Made by a program: the position numbers and the translations under genes. DNA of 64,000 nt. It comes from Pseudomonas putida (lineage in GTDB: Bacteria; Pseudomonadota; Gammaproteobacteria; Pseudomonadales; Pseudomonadaceae). Of this stretch, positions 9,474-19,779 are shown in pieces; positions within the stretch are counted from its first letter, which is position 1; each line of letters starts with the position of its first letter. Where the stretch lies: the NCBI RefSeq assembly GCF_025905425.1, contig NZ_CP109603.1, positions 4,790,501 to 4,854,500 on the forward strand. Reading direction: 5' to 3'. The notes under the pieces were generated by a model. That model ran no database searches and was not told the DNA's origin. It worked only from the letters and a program-made list of their open reading frames with translations.

Positions 9474-11456
9474 ATGGCCGGGCTGATTCCCCAGAGTTTC
9501 ATTGACGACCTTATCAACCGCCTCGACATTGTCGACGTGGTGAGTTCGCGCGTCCAGCTGAAAAAAACCGGCAAGAACTACTCCGCCTGCTGCCCGTTCC
9601 ACAAGGAAAAAACCCCCTCCTTCACGGTCAGCCCCGACAAACAGTTCTATTACTGCTTCGGCTGCGGCGCCGGTGGCAACGCCCTCGGCTTTGTCATGGA
9701 CCACGACAACCTGGACTTCCCCCAGGCGGTCGAGGAGCTGGCCCGCGCGGCAGGCATGGAAGTCCCACGCGAAGAGGGCCGTCGCGCACAAAAGCCGCGC
9801 CAGCCGACGGATTCGCCGCTGTACCCACTCCTAGATGCCGCCACCGAATTCTACCGCCAGGCCCTGCGCAACCACCCCACCCGCAAAGCAGCGGTGGATT
9901 ACCTCAAGGGCCGCGGCCTGTCCGGCGAGATTGCCCGCGACTTCGGCCTGGGCTTCGCGCCACCCGGCTGGGACAACCTGCTCAAGCACCTGGGCGCCGA
10001 CACCCTGCAGCAAAAGGTCATGATCGATGCCGGCCTGCTGATCGAGAACGCCGAGAGCGGCAAGCGCTATGACCGCTTCCGCGACCGCGTGATGTTCCCG
10101 ATCCGCGACAGCCGTGGCCGCGTGATCGCCTTCGGTGGCCGGGTGCTGGGCGACGACAAGCCCAAGTACCTCAACTCCCCGGAAACCCCGGTTTTCCACA
10201 AGGGCCAAGAGCTCTACGGGCTTTACGAGGCACGCAAGCACAACCGCAACCTCGACGAAATCATCGTCGTCGAGGGCTACATGGACGTCATCGCACTCGC
10301 CCAGCAGGGCCTGCGCAACGCCGTGGCCACCCTCGGCACCGCCACCAGCGAAGAACACCTCAAACGCCTGTTCCGCGTGGTGCCCAGCGTGCTGTTCTGC
10401 TTCGACGGCGACCAGGCCGGGCGCAAGGCTGCCTGGCGCGCGCTGGAGTCGACCCTGTCGACCCTGCAGGATGGCCGCCGAGCACGCTTTCTGTTCCTGC
10501 CCGAAGGCGAAGACCCGGACAGCCTGGTACGCGCCGAAGGCACCGACGCCTTCATGGCACGCATCAACCAGCACGCCCAGCCACTGGCGGATTACTTTTT
10601 CGAGCAACTGAGCGCCGAGGCCGACCCGCGCTCGCTGGAAGGCAAGGCGCATTTGGCGACCCTGGCCGCACCGTTGATCGAAAAAATCCCTGGCGCCAAC
10701 CTGCGTCAGCTCATGCGTAACCGCTTGAAGGAAATCACCGGCCTCGACCCGCAGCAAGTAGAGCAACTGGCCCAGCAACCTGCAGCCAGCAGCAGCGTAC
10801 CGGACTACGATCCGGGCTATGACTACGATGCCATGGCCAGCTACACGCCAGACTACGGCGACATGCCGCAGCACGACTACGCGCCGGCGCAGCAAGAGCA
10901 GCAATGGAAGCCGAACAAGGCCGGTGGCAAGAAGCCGTGGAGCGACAAACCCTGGGACAAGAATCGCAAAGGTGGCAAGCCCTGGCAGCAACGCGACGAG
11001 GCACCACCGCGCACCCCGGCCCCCGTGGAGCCCCCGACCCTGGCGGCTTTGCGCACCCTGCTGCACCACCCGCTGCTGGCCGGCAAGGTGGAAGATGCCA
11101 GCCACTTCGCCGACGAAGAGCACCTGTACAGCCAGTTGCTGGTGGCCTTGATCGAAGCCGCTCAGAAGAATCCTGGGCTAAGCTCAATGCAGTTGATCGC
11201 ACGCTGGCACGGCACCGAACAGGGCCGCTTGCTGCGCGCACTGGCCGAGAAGGAATGGCTGATCGTGGCCGACAACCTTGAACAACAGTTTTTCGACACT
11301 ATAACTAGCTTGTCCGCCCGCCAACGCGAGCGCAGCCTGGAACATCTGCTCAGGAAAGCACGTCAAAGCGAGTTGAGCAGTGAGGAAAAATCGCAGCTTC
11401 TCGCCCTGCTTAGCAGGAATGTTCCCGCACAAACGCCGACCTCATCTGGCGCGTGA
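9474..11456 (+). CDS. dnaG: DNA primase
   Basis: DnaG makes RNA primers at the replication fork. The 660-aa protein has an N-terminal CHC2 zinc ribbon (CCPFHKEKTPSFTV then YYCFGCG, residues ~38-65), the RNA polymerase core with the TOPRIM motif EGYMDVIAL near 268, and a C-terminal DnaB-interacting helical region. A low-complexity linker rich in Asp, Tyr, Gly, Trp and Lys (residues ~430-510) separates core and C-terminal domain. The ATG at 9474 gives the conserved MAGLIPQSFIDDL; a start 21 bp upstream adds residues without support. Second gene of the rpsU-dnaG-rpoD operon. Confidence 0.97.
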   Translation: MAGLIPQSFIDDLINRLDIVDVVSSRVQLKKTGKNYSACCPFHKEKTPSFTVSPDKQFYYCFGCGAGGNALGFVMDHDNLDFPQAVEELARAAGMEVPREEGRRAQKPRQPTDSPLYPLLDAATEFYRQALRNHPTRKAAVDYLKGRGLSGEIARDFGLGFAPPGWDNLLKHLGADTLQQKVMIDAGLLIENAESGKRYDRFRDRVMFPIRDSRGRVIAFGGRVLGDDKPKYLNSPETPVFHKGQELYGLYEARKHNRNLDEIIVVEGYMDVIALAQQGLRNAVATLGTATSEEHLKRLFRVVPSVLFCFDGDQAGRKAAWRALESTLSTLQDGRRARFLFLPEGEDPDSLVRAEGTDAFMARINQHAQPLADYFFEQLSAEADPRSLEGKAHLATLAAPLIEKIPGANLRQLMRNRLKEITGLDPQQVEQLAQQPAASSSVPDYDPGYDYDAMASYTPDYGDMPQHDYAPAQQEQQWKPNKAGGKKPWSDKPWDKNRKGGKPWQQRDEAPPRTPAPVEPPTLAALRTLLHHPLLAGKVEDASHFADEEHLYSQLLVALIEAAQKNPGLSSMQLIARWHGTEQGRLLRALAEKEWLIVADNLEQQFFDTITSLSARQRERSLEHLLRKARQSELSSEEKSQLLALLSRNVPAQTPTSSGA

Positions 11457-11470
11457 GGCCCATGCTCGGG

Positions 11471-11476
11471 TATAAT
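11471..11476 (+). promoter_or_regulatory. consensus -10 box upstream of rpoD
   Basis: A perfect TATAAT lies 48 bp before the rpoD start, in the short dnaG-rpoD gap. A -35 match at the right spacing is weak. It may be an internal rpoD promoter, as known for this operon class, giving rpoD expression independent of rpsU-dnaG. Confidence 0.45.
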
Positions 11477-11523
11477 CCTCGGCTTGTTTTTTGCCCGCCA
11501 AGACCTTCAGTGGATAGGGTGTT

Positions 11524-13371
<1,848 letters not shown>

Positions 13372-13375
13372 TGAC

Positions 13376-13406
13376 AAACCCCGGCCCAGGCCGGGGTTTT
13401 TCTTTT
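13376..13406 (+). terminator. rho-independent terminator of the rpsU-dnaG-rpoD operon
   Basis: AAACCCCGGC pairs with GCCGGGGTTT and is followed by TTCTTTT, 5 bp after the rpoD stop. Stem length and T-run make this a strong intrinsic terminator closing the operon. Confidence 0.92.
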
Positions 13407-13502
13407 GCGGCCACGGCTGCAACACAATGCCTGATTTCTACCCCACATCCCGCGCAATGCCCGTCTACACTCGACGTCAGACACTCTGATCGCGAGGCCG
13501 CT

Positions 13503-16500
13503 ATGCCCCTGATGCCGGCCATCCTGTTGCTGCTCCTTATTCTGTGGAACACAACGGCCGGCGCCCTGACCCTGACAGACGAGGAGAAAGCCTGGCTGGC
13601 TGCTCATCCGCAGTTGAGCTTGGGCGTAGACGCCTCATGGCCACCGTTCGAGTTTCGCGACCAGGAGGGCCGGTACCAGGGATTGGCCGCCGACTACATC
13701 GCCATGATCCAGGAACGCCTGGGTGTGACGCTCAAACCGGTCGAGCCAAAGAGCTGGACCGAGGTATTGGCGCAGGCGCGCAATAGCCAGCTCGACCTGC
13801 TTCCCGGCATCATGTCGACCCCCGAACGCCAGGGCTATCTGGCTTTCACCCGCCCCTACCTCGACTTCCCCATTGTCATCCTGGCCCACAAAGGCGGAGC
13901 GCAACCACGCTCACTAAAGGACCTTTACGGCCTGAAGATCGCGGTGGTCGAGAACTACGCACCACACGAACTGCTGCGCACCCACCACCCGGACCTCAAC
14001 CTGGCGGCCATGCCCAATGTCAGTTCGGCGCTGCAGGCGCTGGCCACCGACGAAGTCGACGCCGTGGTGGGCGACCTCGCTTCGAGCATCTGGAGCTTGC
14101 GTCAGCTCAAGCTCGACGGCCTCTACGTCAGCGGCGAAACACCCTACCGCTACCAATTGGCCATGGCCGCACCACGGGACAAGAAAATCCTGGTGGGCAT
14201 TCTCGACAAAGTCATGGCCGACATGAGCAGCGCCGAAGTCAGCCATATTCAACAACGCTGGGTCGGCAACGTAGTGGACCAGCGTCTGTTCTGGTCCGAC
14301 ATGCTGGTCTATGGCCTGCCTGCGGTGCTGTTGCTGGTGGCGATTCTCGCCGTGGTCATCCGCATCAATCGCCGGCTCAGCTCGGAAATTTCCCGGCGCA
14401 TCGCCCTCGAACAAGAGCTGCGCAGCAGCGAGTATCACTACCGCGGCCTGGTTGAAAGCCTGTCAGCAATCGCCTGGGAGGCGGACGCCAACGATTTTAA
14501 CTACAGCTATGTCTCGCCCCATGCCGAAGACCTGCTCGGCTATCCTCTGCACGACTGGCTCAAGCCCGGCTTCTGGCGCAGCATCCTGCACCCAGAGGAT
14601 GCGCTCTGGGCCCAGGCCTACTGCGACAGTGAAACCGCCGCCGGGCGTGATCACAGCCTTGATTACCGGGTAATCCGCGCCGATGGCCAACCCCTCTGGG
14701 TGCGCAACATCGTCAGCATGATCGAGCACGGCCACCGGTCGGTGATGCGCGGGCTGATGATCGACATCAGCGAAACCAAACGCACCGAAGATGCCCTGCG
14801 CCTGTCGGAACAGAAGTTTGCCTCGGTGTTCCAGCAATGCCCGGACATCCTGCTGATCGCCCGCCACAGCGACGGCTGCCTGCTGGAAGTCAACGAAGCC
14901 TTCGAAGAGCAGATCGGCCTGACGCCAGGCCAAGTAATCGGCCGCACCGCCACCGAGCTGAACTTGTGGGCCGTGGAAGGCACCGGGCCACGGCTGCTCG
15001 AACGCCTGCACCAAGGCGGCATCCGCAACCTGGAAATGAGCTTCCGGCGCAGCAATGGCCAGTTGTTCACAGGGCTGACCTCGGCAGAAACGTTCGAGCT
15101 CGATGGCACCCCGGCACTGGTGGTGGCCGTGCGTGACATCAGCCAGCTCAAGGAAACCCAGGAGCAACTGCAGACCTCGGAAGAGAAGTTCGCCAAGGCG
15201 TTCCATGCATCGCCGGACGGCCTGTTGCTGTCGCGCCAGAGTGACGGGCTGCTGATCGAAGTCAACGAGGGCTTCTGCCGCCTCACCGGTTACGACCTGA
15301 ACCCGAGTATCGACCAGACCTCGCTGGACCTTGGCATCTGGGTTGACCTCAACGAACGCAAACGGCTGGTCGAGCAGCTCAAGCAGGATGGTTTCGTGCG
15401 CGACTTCAGTTGCCACATCCGCCGCAGCGATGGGCAAATCCGCCTCTGCGAACTGTCTGCCCGGCCCCTGCCGATAGGCGGTGTCGACTGCATGCTGACC
15501 ATCGCCCGCGATATCACCGAGCGCCACCTGATGCAGGAAAAACTGCAACTGGCCGCCACGGTGTTCGAGAACACCGCCGAGGGCGTGCTGATCACCGATA
15601 TCGACCAGCGCATCAGCGCGGTCAACCGCGCGTTCAGCGAAATCACGGGCTACGGCGAGATCGAAGCGCTCGGCCAGACCCCACGCCTGCTCGCCTCCGG
15701 CCAGCACGACAGTGCCTTCTATGCCGCCATGTGGCACCAGCTGACCGACGAAGGCCATTGGCAGGGCGAGATCTACAACAAACGCAAGAATGGTGAGCTC
15801 TACCCCAGTTGGCTGACCATCAGCGCGGTGCGCAACAGCGAGTACGAGATCACGCACTTCGTTGCCGTGTTCGCCGACATTTCCAGCCTCAAGCACGCCC
15901 AGGCCAAGCTTGACTACCAGGCGCACCACGACCCACTCACCGGCCTACCCAACCGTGCTCTGTTCGAGAACCGCCTGCAGGCCGTGCTCGCCTGCGCCCA
16001 GGTCTCGAATCGCCAGGGCGCGGTGCTGTTCCTCGACCTCGACCGCTTCAAGCACATCAACGACAGCCTGGGGCACCCGGTCGGCGATCTGTTGCTCAAA
16101 GGCATCGCCCAGCGCCTTAAAGAGCAGGTGCGCGACGTCGACACCGTGGCCCGCCTGGGCGGTGACGAATTCATCATCCTCCTGCCCGGCCTGCACAGGC
16201 CCAGTGACGCCAACAGCATCGCCGGCAAACTGCTGGCGTGCTTCAGCGCGCCCTTCCAGGCCGGCGAGCACGAGTTTTTCACCAGTGCCAGCATCGGCAT
16301 CAGCCTGTACCCGCAGGACGGCAGCGACGTCTCCACGCTGATCCGCAATGCCGACGCCGCCATGTACCGCTCCAAGGCCAAAGGCCGTAACCGCGTCGAA
16401 GCCTACACCCGCGACCTCACCGCCCAGGCCAGCGAACGCATCGCGCTTGAACATGAGTTGCGCCGCGCCGTCGAACGCAACGAGATGAGCCTGTGCTTCC

Positions 16501-17246
16501 AACCCAAACTCAGCCTCAAGACTCAAAGCCTGGTCGGCGCCGAAGCGCTTATCCGTTGGAGCCACCCGACCTTCGGCGAGGTGCCGCCAGAGCACTTCAT
16601 CCACCTCGCGGAAGAAAACGGCACCATCCTTCAGTTGGGTGACTGGGTGCTGGAGCAGGCATGCCAGCAGATGCACATCTGGAAAACCCACTACGAGGTG
16701 TTTGGCCCACTGTCGATCAACCTGGCCGGCGCCCAGCTACGCCACCCCCACCTGGCACGGCGCATTGAGCAGTTGCTCAAGACCTATCAGCTCAAGGCGG
16801 GCGACCTGCAGTTGGAGATCACCGAAAACTTCATCATGAGCCAAGCCGAGGAAGCCCTGGCCGTGCTGCACCAACTGAAAAAACTGGGCGTGCAACTGGC
16901 CATCGACGACTTCGGCACCGGCTATTCATCCCTCAGCTACCTCAAACGCCTGCCGCTGGACATCCTCAAGATCGACAAATCATTCATCCGTGGCCTGCCC
17001 GACGACCCCCACGACGCCGCCATCGCCCGCGCGATCATCGCCCTTGGCCGCAGCATGCAACTGACGATCATTGCCGAAGGCGTGGAGAACCAGGCCCAGC
17101 AACGCTTCCTGGCCGCCGAGGGCTGCGAACAGATCCAGGGCTACATCGTCAGCCTGCCCCTGCCGCCGGAGGAGTTCGCAGCGGCGTTTCTTCGTATAGC
17201 ACTATCCGATCTTTCGGATGGCACCCTTTCAAAACCCTCGTTATAA
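13503..17246 (+). CDS. transporter-type sensor with PAS repeats, GGDEF and EAL domains
   Basis: A 1247-aa membrane sensor predicted to make and/or degrade cyclic di-GMP. Order: signal sequence (MPLMPAILLLLLILW), a periplasmic amino-acid-binding-like SBP_bac_3 domain (~25-255), one transmembrane helix (~268-290, MLVYGLPAVLLLVAIL), about four PAS domains (~300-800), a GGDEF domain with intact RLGGDEF near 885, and an EAL domain with GAEALIRW near 1013 and DDFGTGYSSL later. Both catalytic signatures look intact, so it may be bifunctional. The ATG at 13503 is used because it opens the signal peptide; the frame extends 135 bp upstream through the rpoD terminator. A periplasmic ligand probably controls it; ligand unknown. 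Confidence 0.9.
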   Translation: MPLMPAILLLLLILWNTTAGALTLTDEEKAWLAAHPQLSLGVDASWPPFEFRDQEGRYQGLAADYIAMIQERLGVTLKPVEPKSWTEVLAQARNSQLDLLPGIMSTPERQGYLAFTRPYLDFPIVILAHKGGAQPRSLKDLYGLKIAVVENYAPHELLRTHHPDLNLAAMPNVSSALQALATDEVDAVVGDLASSIWSLRQLKLDGLYVSGETPYRYQLAMAAPRDKKILVGILDKVMADMSSAEVSHIQQRWVGNVVDQRLFWSDMLVYGLPAVLLLVAILAVVIRINRRLSSEISRRIALEQELRSSEYHYRGLVESLSAIAWEADANDFNYSYVSPHAEDLLGYPLHDWLKPGFWRSILHPEDALWAQAYCDSETAAGRDHSLDYRVIRADGQPLWVRNIVSMIEHGHRSVMRGLMIDISETKRTEDALRLSEQKFASVFQQCPDILLIARHSDGCLLEVNEAFEEQIGLTPGQVIGRTATELNLWAVEGTGPRLLERLHQGGIRNLEMSFRRSNGQLFTGLTSAETFELDGTPALVVAVRDISQLKETQEQLQTSEEKFAKAFHASPDGLLLSRQSDGLLIEVNEGFCRLTGYDLNPSIDQTSLDLGIWVDLNERKRLVEQLKQDGFVRDFSCHIRRSDGQIRLCELSARPLPIGGVDCMLTIARDITERHLMQEKLQLAATVFENTAEGVLITDIDQRISAVNRAFSEITGYGEIEALGQTPRLLASGQHDSAFYAAMWHQLTDEGHWQGEIYNKRKNGELYPSWLTISAVRNSEYEITHFVAVFADISSLKHAQAKLDYQAHHDPLTGLPNRALFENRLQAVLACAQVSNRQGAVLFLDLDRFKHINDSLGHPVGDLLLKGIAQRLKEQVRDVDTVARLGGDEFIILLPGLHRPSDANSIAGKLLACFSAPFQAGEHEFFTSASIGISLYPQDGSDVSTLIRNADAAMYRSKAKGRNRVEAYTRDLTAQASERIALEHELRRAVERNEMSLCFQPKLSLKTQSLVGAEALIRWSHPTFGEVPPEHFIHLAEENGTILQLGDWVLEQACQQMHIWKTHYEVFGPLSINLAGAQLRHPHLARRIEQLLKTYQLKAGDLQLEITENFIMSQAEEALAVLHQLKKLGVQLAIDDFGTGYSSLSYLKRLPLDILKIDKSFIRGLPDDPHDAAIARAIIALGRSMQLTIIAEGVENQAQQRFLAAEGCEQIQGYIVSLPLPPEEFAAAFLRIALSDLSDGTLSKPSL

Positions 17247-17262
17247 TCCGGCCACTTACTGA

Positions 17263-17339
17263 GGGCCTATAGCTCAGTTGGTTAGAGCAGAGGACTCATA
17301 ATCCTTTGGTCCACGGTTCGAGTCCGTGTGGGCCCACCA
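17263..17339 (+). tRNA. tRNA with CAU anticodon, probably tRNA-Ile2 (lysidine)
   Basis: A 77-nt cloverleaf with encoded CCA. Acceptor arms GGGCCTA and TGGGCCC pair fully apart from one T-G wobble; D loop GCTCAGTTGGTTAGAGC; anticodon loop CTCATAA; T arm GGTTCGAGTCC. CAU could be Met or Ile2. The C4-G69 and C5-G68 pairs match the TilS determinants that separate Ile2 from elongator Met, so I prefer Ile2, read as AUA after lysidine modification. It is the integration target of the adjacent element, whose left att core is the 3' part of this gene. Confidence 0.85.
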
Positions 17340-17340
17340 A
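17295..17340. repeat. attL core (46 bp, inside the tRNA gene)
   Basis: Identical over 46 bp to 28799-28844. It runs from the anticodon loop (CTCATAA) to one base past the CCA end, so the functional tRNA is kept intact at this end. Identity stops at 17341 (T versus A). Confidence 0.93.
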
Positions 17341-17347
17341 TGAAATC

Positions 17348-17386
17348 AATGGCTTACGCAAAATATGCGTAAGCCATTTGTGTTTT
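17348..17386 (+). terminator. element-borne terminator immediately after the tRNA
   Basis: AATGGCTTACGCA (17348-17360) pairs perfectly with 17366-17378 over 13 bp around a 5-nt loop, followed by TGTGTTTTT. It lies inside the element, 9 bp after the tRNA end, and replaces the chromosomal tRNA terminator that integration moved to 28852. Confidence 0.85.
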
Positions 17387-17400
17387 TGGGCCAAAATTTT

Positions 17401-17421
17401 CCCCGTTTCGTCCCCGTTTCG
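17401..17421. promoter_or_regulatory. candidate integrase arm-type repeats, left end
   Basis: Two CCCCGTTTCG copies at 17401 and 17412, an 11-bp period. The same motif with the same period occurs inside the right end at 28653 and 28664. Direct repeats at both inner ends of an integrated element are typical of tyrosine-integrase arm sites. The rest of the 376-bp gap to the next gene (17341-17716) shows no convincing ORF. Confidence 0.55.
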
Positions 17422-17716
17422 TCCGCGCCATCCTACGATGCCAGTGACCGATGCGGTCCCTGGCGCAAAGCGCAGGGGACAAGGCCAGTTCTTAGCCCAG
17501 ATTTCACGCAGCGCCGTGCCACGCGTATGTGAGATCTAACGCATCTTCCACGCACTGAACCAGACATGATCGCCCGCGATGCAAACCTGCTGACAAGATA
17601 TGGGCTTGGTGGCAGGGAGAGGTAAGCATCCAAATGCGCTCGCCTACCTAACGCAGTCCAAAGACGTGGCGGCACCGCGAGGGAGAGTCATGGCATACTG
17701 CCTCTAGGCTTTCAGA

Positions 17717-18391
17717 ATGGTTTGTAACGTGGATATCGATACTTTCAATCAGTGCCTGCTCTATATGCAGGCTAATACCAAAAATTCATTCGACGCTTAC
17801 CTCGGCATAGCCGGTACGCTAGCTGGCACCGGCTTTGGCTTCTGGTTGAACCATTGGGTAACAGGTAAAAAAGAGAAGCGAACCGAAACAGCGAAGAAGG
17901 ATTGCTGTGTTAGGGACATTCAGGAACTGAAGAGTATTTGCGGATACTCCTCAAAGGAAGTATCAGTATTGGTCGCAGACCTAGCGACAAAGAAGCGTCC
18001 CAAAGCACACAGTCTTCCATCCAATGTAAAGCTTATACTTTTAGAAAAAATGTATCCCGAAATCGCCAGCTCCTTTAGCGCAGACCAGCAAATATGGATA
18101 AAATTAATATTCAGATACATTGACGACATAAATGAAGGACTACGAGCCATAAACGACTCACCATCCGAGAAGTCCTTGTACAAAATATCTAAGACCCTAG
18201 TAAATTTACTCACATCACTGCACGATGTATTCAAGGTAACGCTATGCGTACTTGAGAATAAAGAGATCGAACTACCAAGCATTGAAACAATGATGCTCCA
18301 GTCAGGCGCAAATAAATCATCTATACTTGCGTACCGGACTCTGGTTCTGAACATCCAGCGTGATGACGCATTGCTTGGGCTAGATAGATAA
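17717..18391 (+). CDS. membrane-anchored protein of unknown function (satellite cargo)
   Basis: I do not recognise this 224-aa protein. One hydrophobic segment lies at residues ~28-48 (YLGIAGTLAGTGFGFWLNHW), followed by a Lys/Arg cluster (KKEKR), predicting one N-terminal membrane anchor with a cytoplasmic, largely helical C-terminal part. Cys residues occur near 62-75. Base composition is visibly AT-richer than the chromosome. It converges on the HEPN-motif gene with 42 bp between the stops, in the Psu-to-att interval where P4 relatives carry anti-phage genes, so a defence role is plausible but inferred from location only. The start has only a weak ribosome site; ATG at 17765 is an alternative. 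Confidence 0.7.
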   Translation: MVCNVDIDTFNQCLLYMQANTKNSFDAYLGIAGTLAGTGFGFWLNHWVTGKKEKRTETAKKDCCVRDIQELKSICGYSSKEVSVLVADLATKKRPKAHSLPSNVKLILLEKMYPEIASSFSADQQIWIKLIFRYIDDINEGLRAINDSPSEKSLYKISKTLVNLLTSLHDVFKVTLCVLENKEIELPSIETMMLQSGANKSSILAYRTLVLNIQRDDALLGLDR

Positions 18392-18433
18392 TTATGCATT
18401 AGAAATGCCTTCCCAAGACAATTTACATCCGAA

Positions 18434-19153
18434 TCAAACCTCGGGCTTTATCATGCCATGAACACCCATAAACTGGATATTTAAAAAGTAATCATTCCTG
18501 ACTAAAGTTTCTATTTGATTCGTTCTAAACATAACCGGGCGCGCATTAATCGATCCATCCCACACCTGAAATAGAAACTTCTCCGCCTCCTCATATCCAA
18601 TACCCCAATACTGTACAAACGCATTAAGGAATGTTGTCATTGCTATTAGAGCAGCCTTTGCGTCTTTGTCCGTATAAAGCTCGAAGTCCTCGCCAAGCAA
18701 CCTATGCTTAGTATCCTGCCCTTTCTTGGACGGCGGCTTTATCATTGTATGAGTTATACCGTTAGGCCCAGCGCTTGTCTCAGCTATCACCTTTCTAGAA
18801 TTCACCTTAGGATGAACCATGTTATTTCTATTTCCGATCATTTTGGCGATCGCCTGGACATGAGCATCACCACGGGGCAGCTCTTTGTCTGTATGCCACT
18901 GCAATACAAAATCAAACTTATCCAAAGTCTTCAGCTTATCTAGCTCCTTCGACAGCTTGTCGTTAATTTCGAGCGACTGAAGAAACGAGTTCGCCGCTGC
19001 CTCAATCGCGCAGTTTACAGACAAGATCGACGCCTTAGCCATCGCGCTGTTCAAGTCCGAGTTATCACAGGCGACGGCAGCCTCATACAGCATCACTGCA
19101 TCCGTGAAGATCAGCACGAAGTTGTTTTCCCAAATGGTTACCTCACGTCGCAT
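18434..19153 (-). CDS. HEPN-motif protein, putative RNase (satellite cargo)
   Basis: A 239-aa protein without a named family that I recognise. Residues 109-114 read RNNMVH, matching the Rx4-6H (commonly RNxxxH) signature of HEPN ribonucleases, and an upstream helix with NCAIEAAANSFL (~47-58) resembles the first HEPN helix. The remainder is alpha-helical and polar with no membrane segment. A clear GGAGAGG site precedes the ATG. AT-rich composition and position between the Psu-like gene and attL mark it as accessory cargo. HEPN domains recur in abortive-infection and toxin-antitoxin systems, so an RNA-cleaving anti-phage role is the leading hypothesis, not shown. Confidence 0.7.
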   Translation of the reverse strand: MRREVTIWENNFVLIFTDAVMLYEAAVACDNSDLNSAMAKASILSVNCAIEAAANSFLQSLEINDKLSKELDKLKTLDKFDFVLQWHTDKELPRGDAHVQAIAKMIGNRNNMVHPKVNSRKVIAETSAGPNGITHTMIKPPSKKGQDTKHRLLGEDFELYTDKDAKAALIAMTTFLNAFVQYWGIGYEEAEKFLFQVWDGSINARPVMFRTNQIETLVRNDYFLNIQFMGVHGMIKPEV

Positions 19154-19779
19154 ATCCTCTCCTATTGATCGTAATCGAATGATCGTCCTGGGCGCAGATT
19201 AGCACCCTGGTCAGGCCAGTTGGATGCTGCATGAGCATCACCTAGACAAATTTCAGCTGCGAAGAAAAATTGAGGCGTAAAATCACTTATCCCCCTCCCG
19301 CCGACGCGCTTCCCGTCGCAAAAAAGTGCAAAGGCTATGGGTAGTGCAACTGAATGCCCGGCCCAGGCCCGCTGCGGGCTCTGGCAACTGATCGGCCATT
19401 GCACTGAGTGCAAAGTTCTGCAAATTAATGCAAAGCCATTGCACGAGAAACTGGCAGATTGTGGCCGCGCTCTGCGGCATCAGACCCAATGGCAATAGGG
19501 GGGCGCCCGGATTTTTTCAAAATGCACCGCTCAGTTTTGACGGTGCTACTTCTGCTCCATAGGACGCAGGAATAAAGCCTTGCTCCCAGCAACCGCAAGG
19601 CTTTCAGGCTCGATAGAGAGGTTTTGGCGGTTGCACTCAACAGCACGGCAGAGCTGATTGCGGGGCAGCAGAATGTGGATCAAAGGACGCTGCGAAAAAT
19701 CCGCAAACCCACCGAGGCCGATTGCCCAGCCCCGGCAGCTACCGCGTGAGCCGCTTTGCTCGCCAAGCGGGGGGGTAGG
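19154..19779. other. 626-bp intergenic region with GTGCAA/TTGCAC cluster
   Basis: No convincing gene. Between 19326 and 19444 the hexamer GTGCAA or its complement occurs five times (19326, 19344, 19399, 19408, 19439), including an exact inverted pair TTGCAC-TGA-GTGCAA at 19399-19413, plus TGCAAA at 19419 and 19429. Another TTGCAC lies at 19633. A G-run then T-run (GGGGGGGCGCCCGGATTTTTT region, 19498-19517) follows. In P4 this neighbourhood holds cos, and a cis replication element is also possible; I cannot identify a cos site. Confidence 0.5.

Noticed and set aside
17263..17339. Calling the CAU tRNA elongator Met
   Set aside because: C4-G69 and C5-G68 fit TilS recognition of Ile2 better; Met remains possible, so the call states probability.
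19498..19517. G-run followed by T-run considered as the satellite cos site
   Set aside because: I could not match it to a P2/P4 cohesive-end sequence from memory; without comparison it is only a composition feature.
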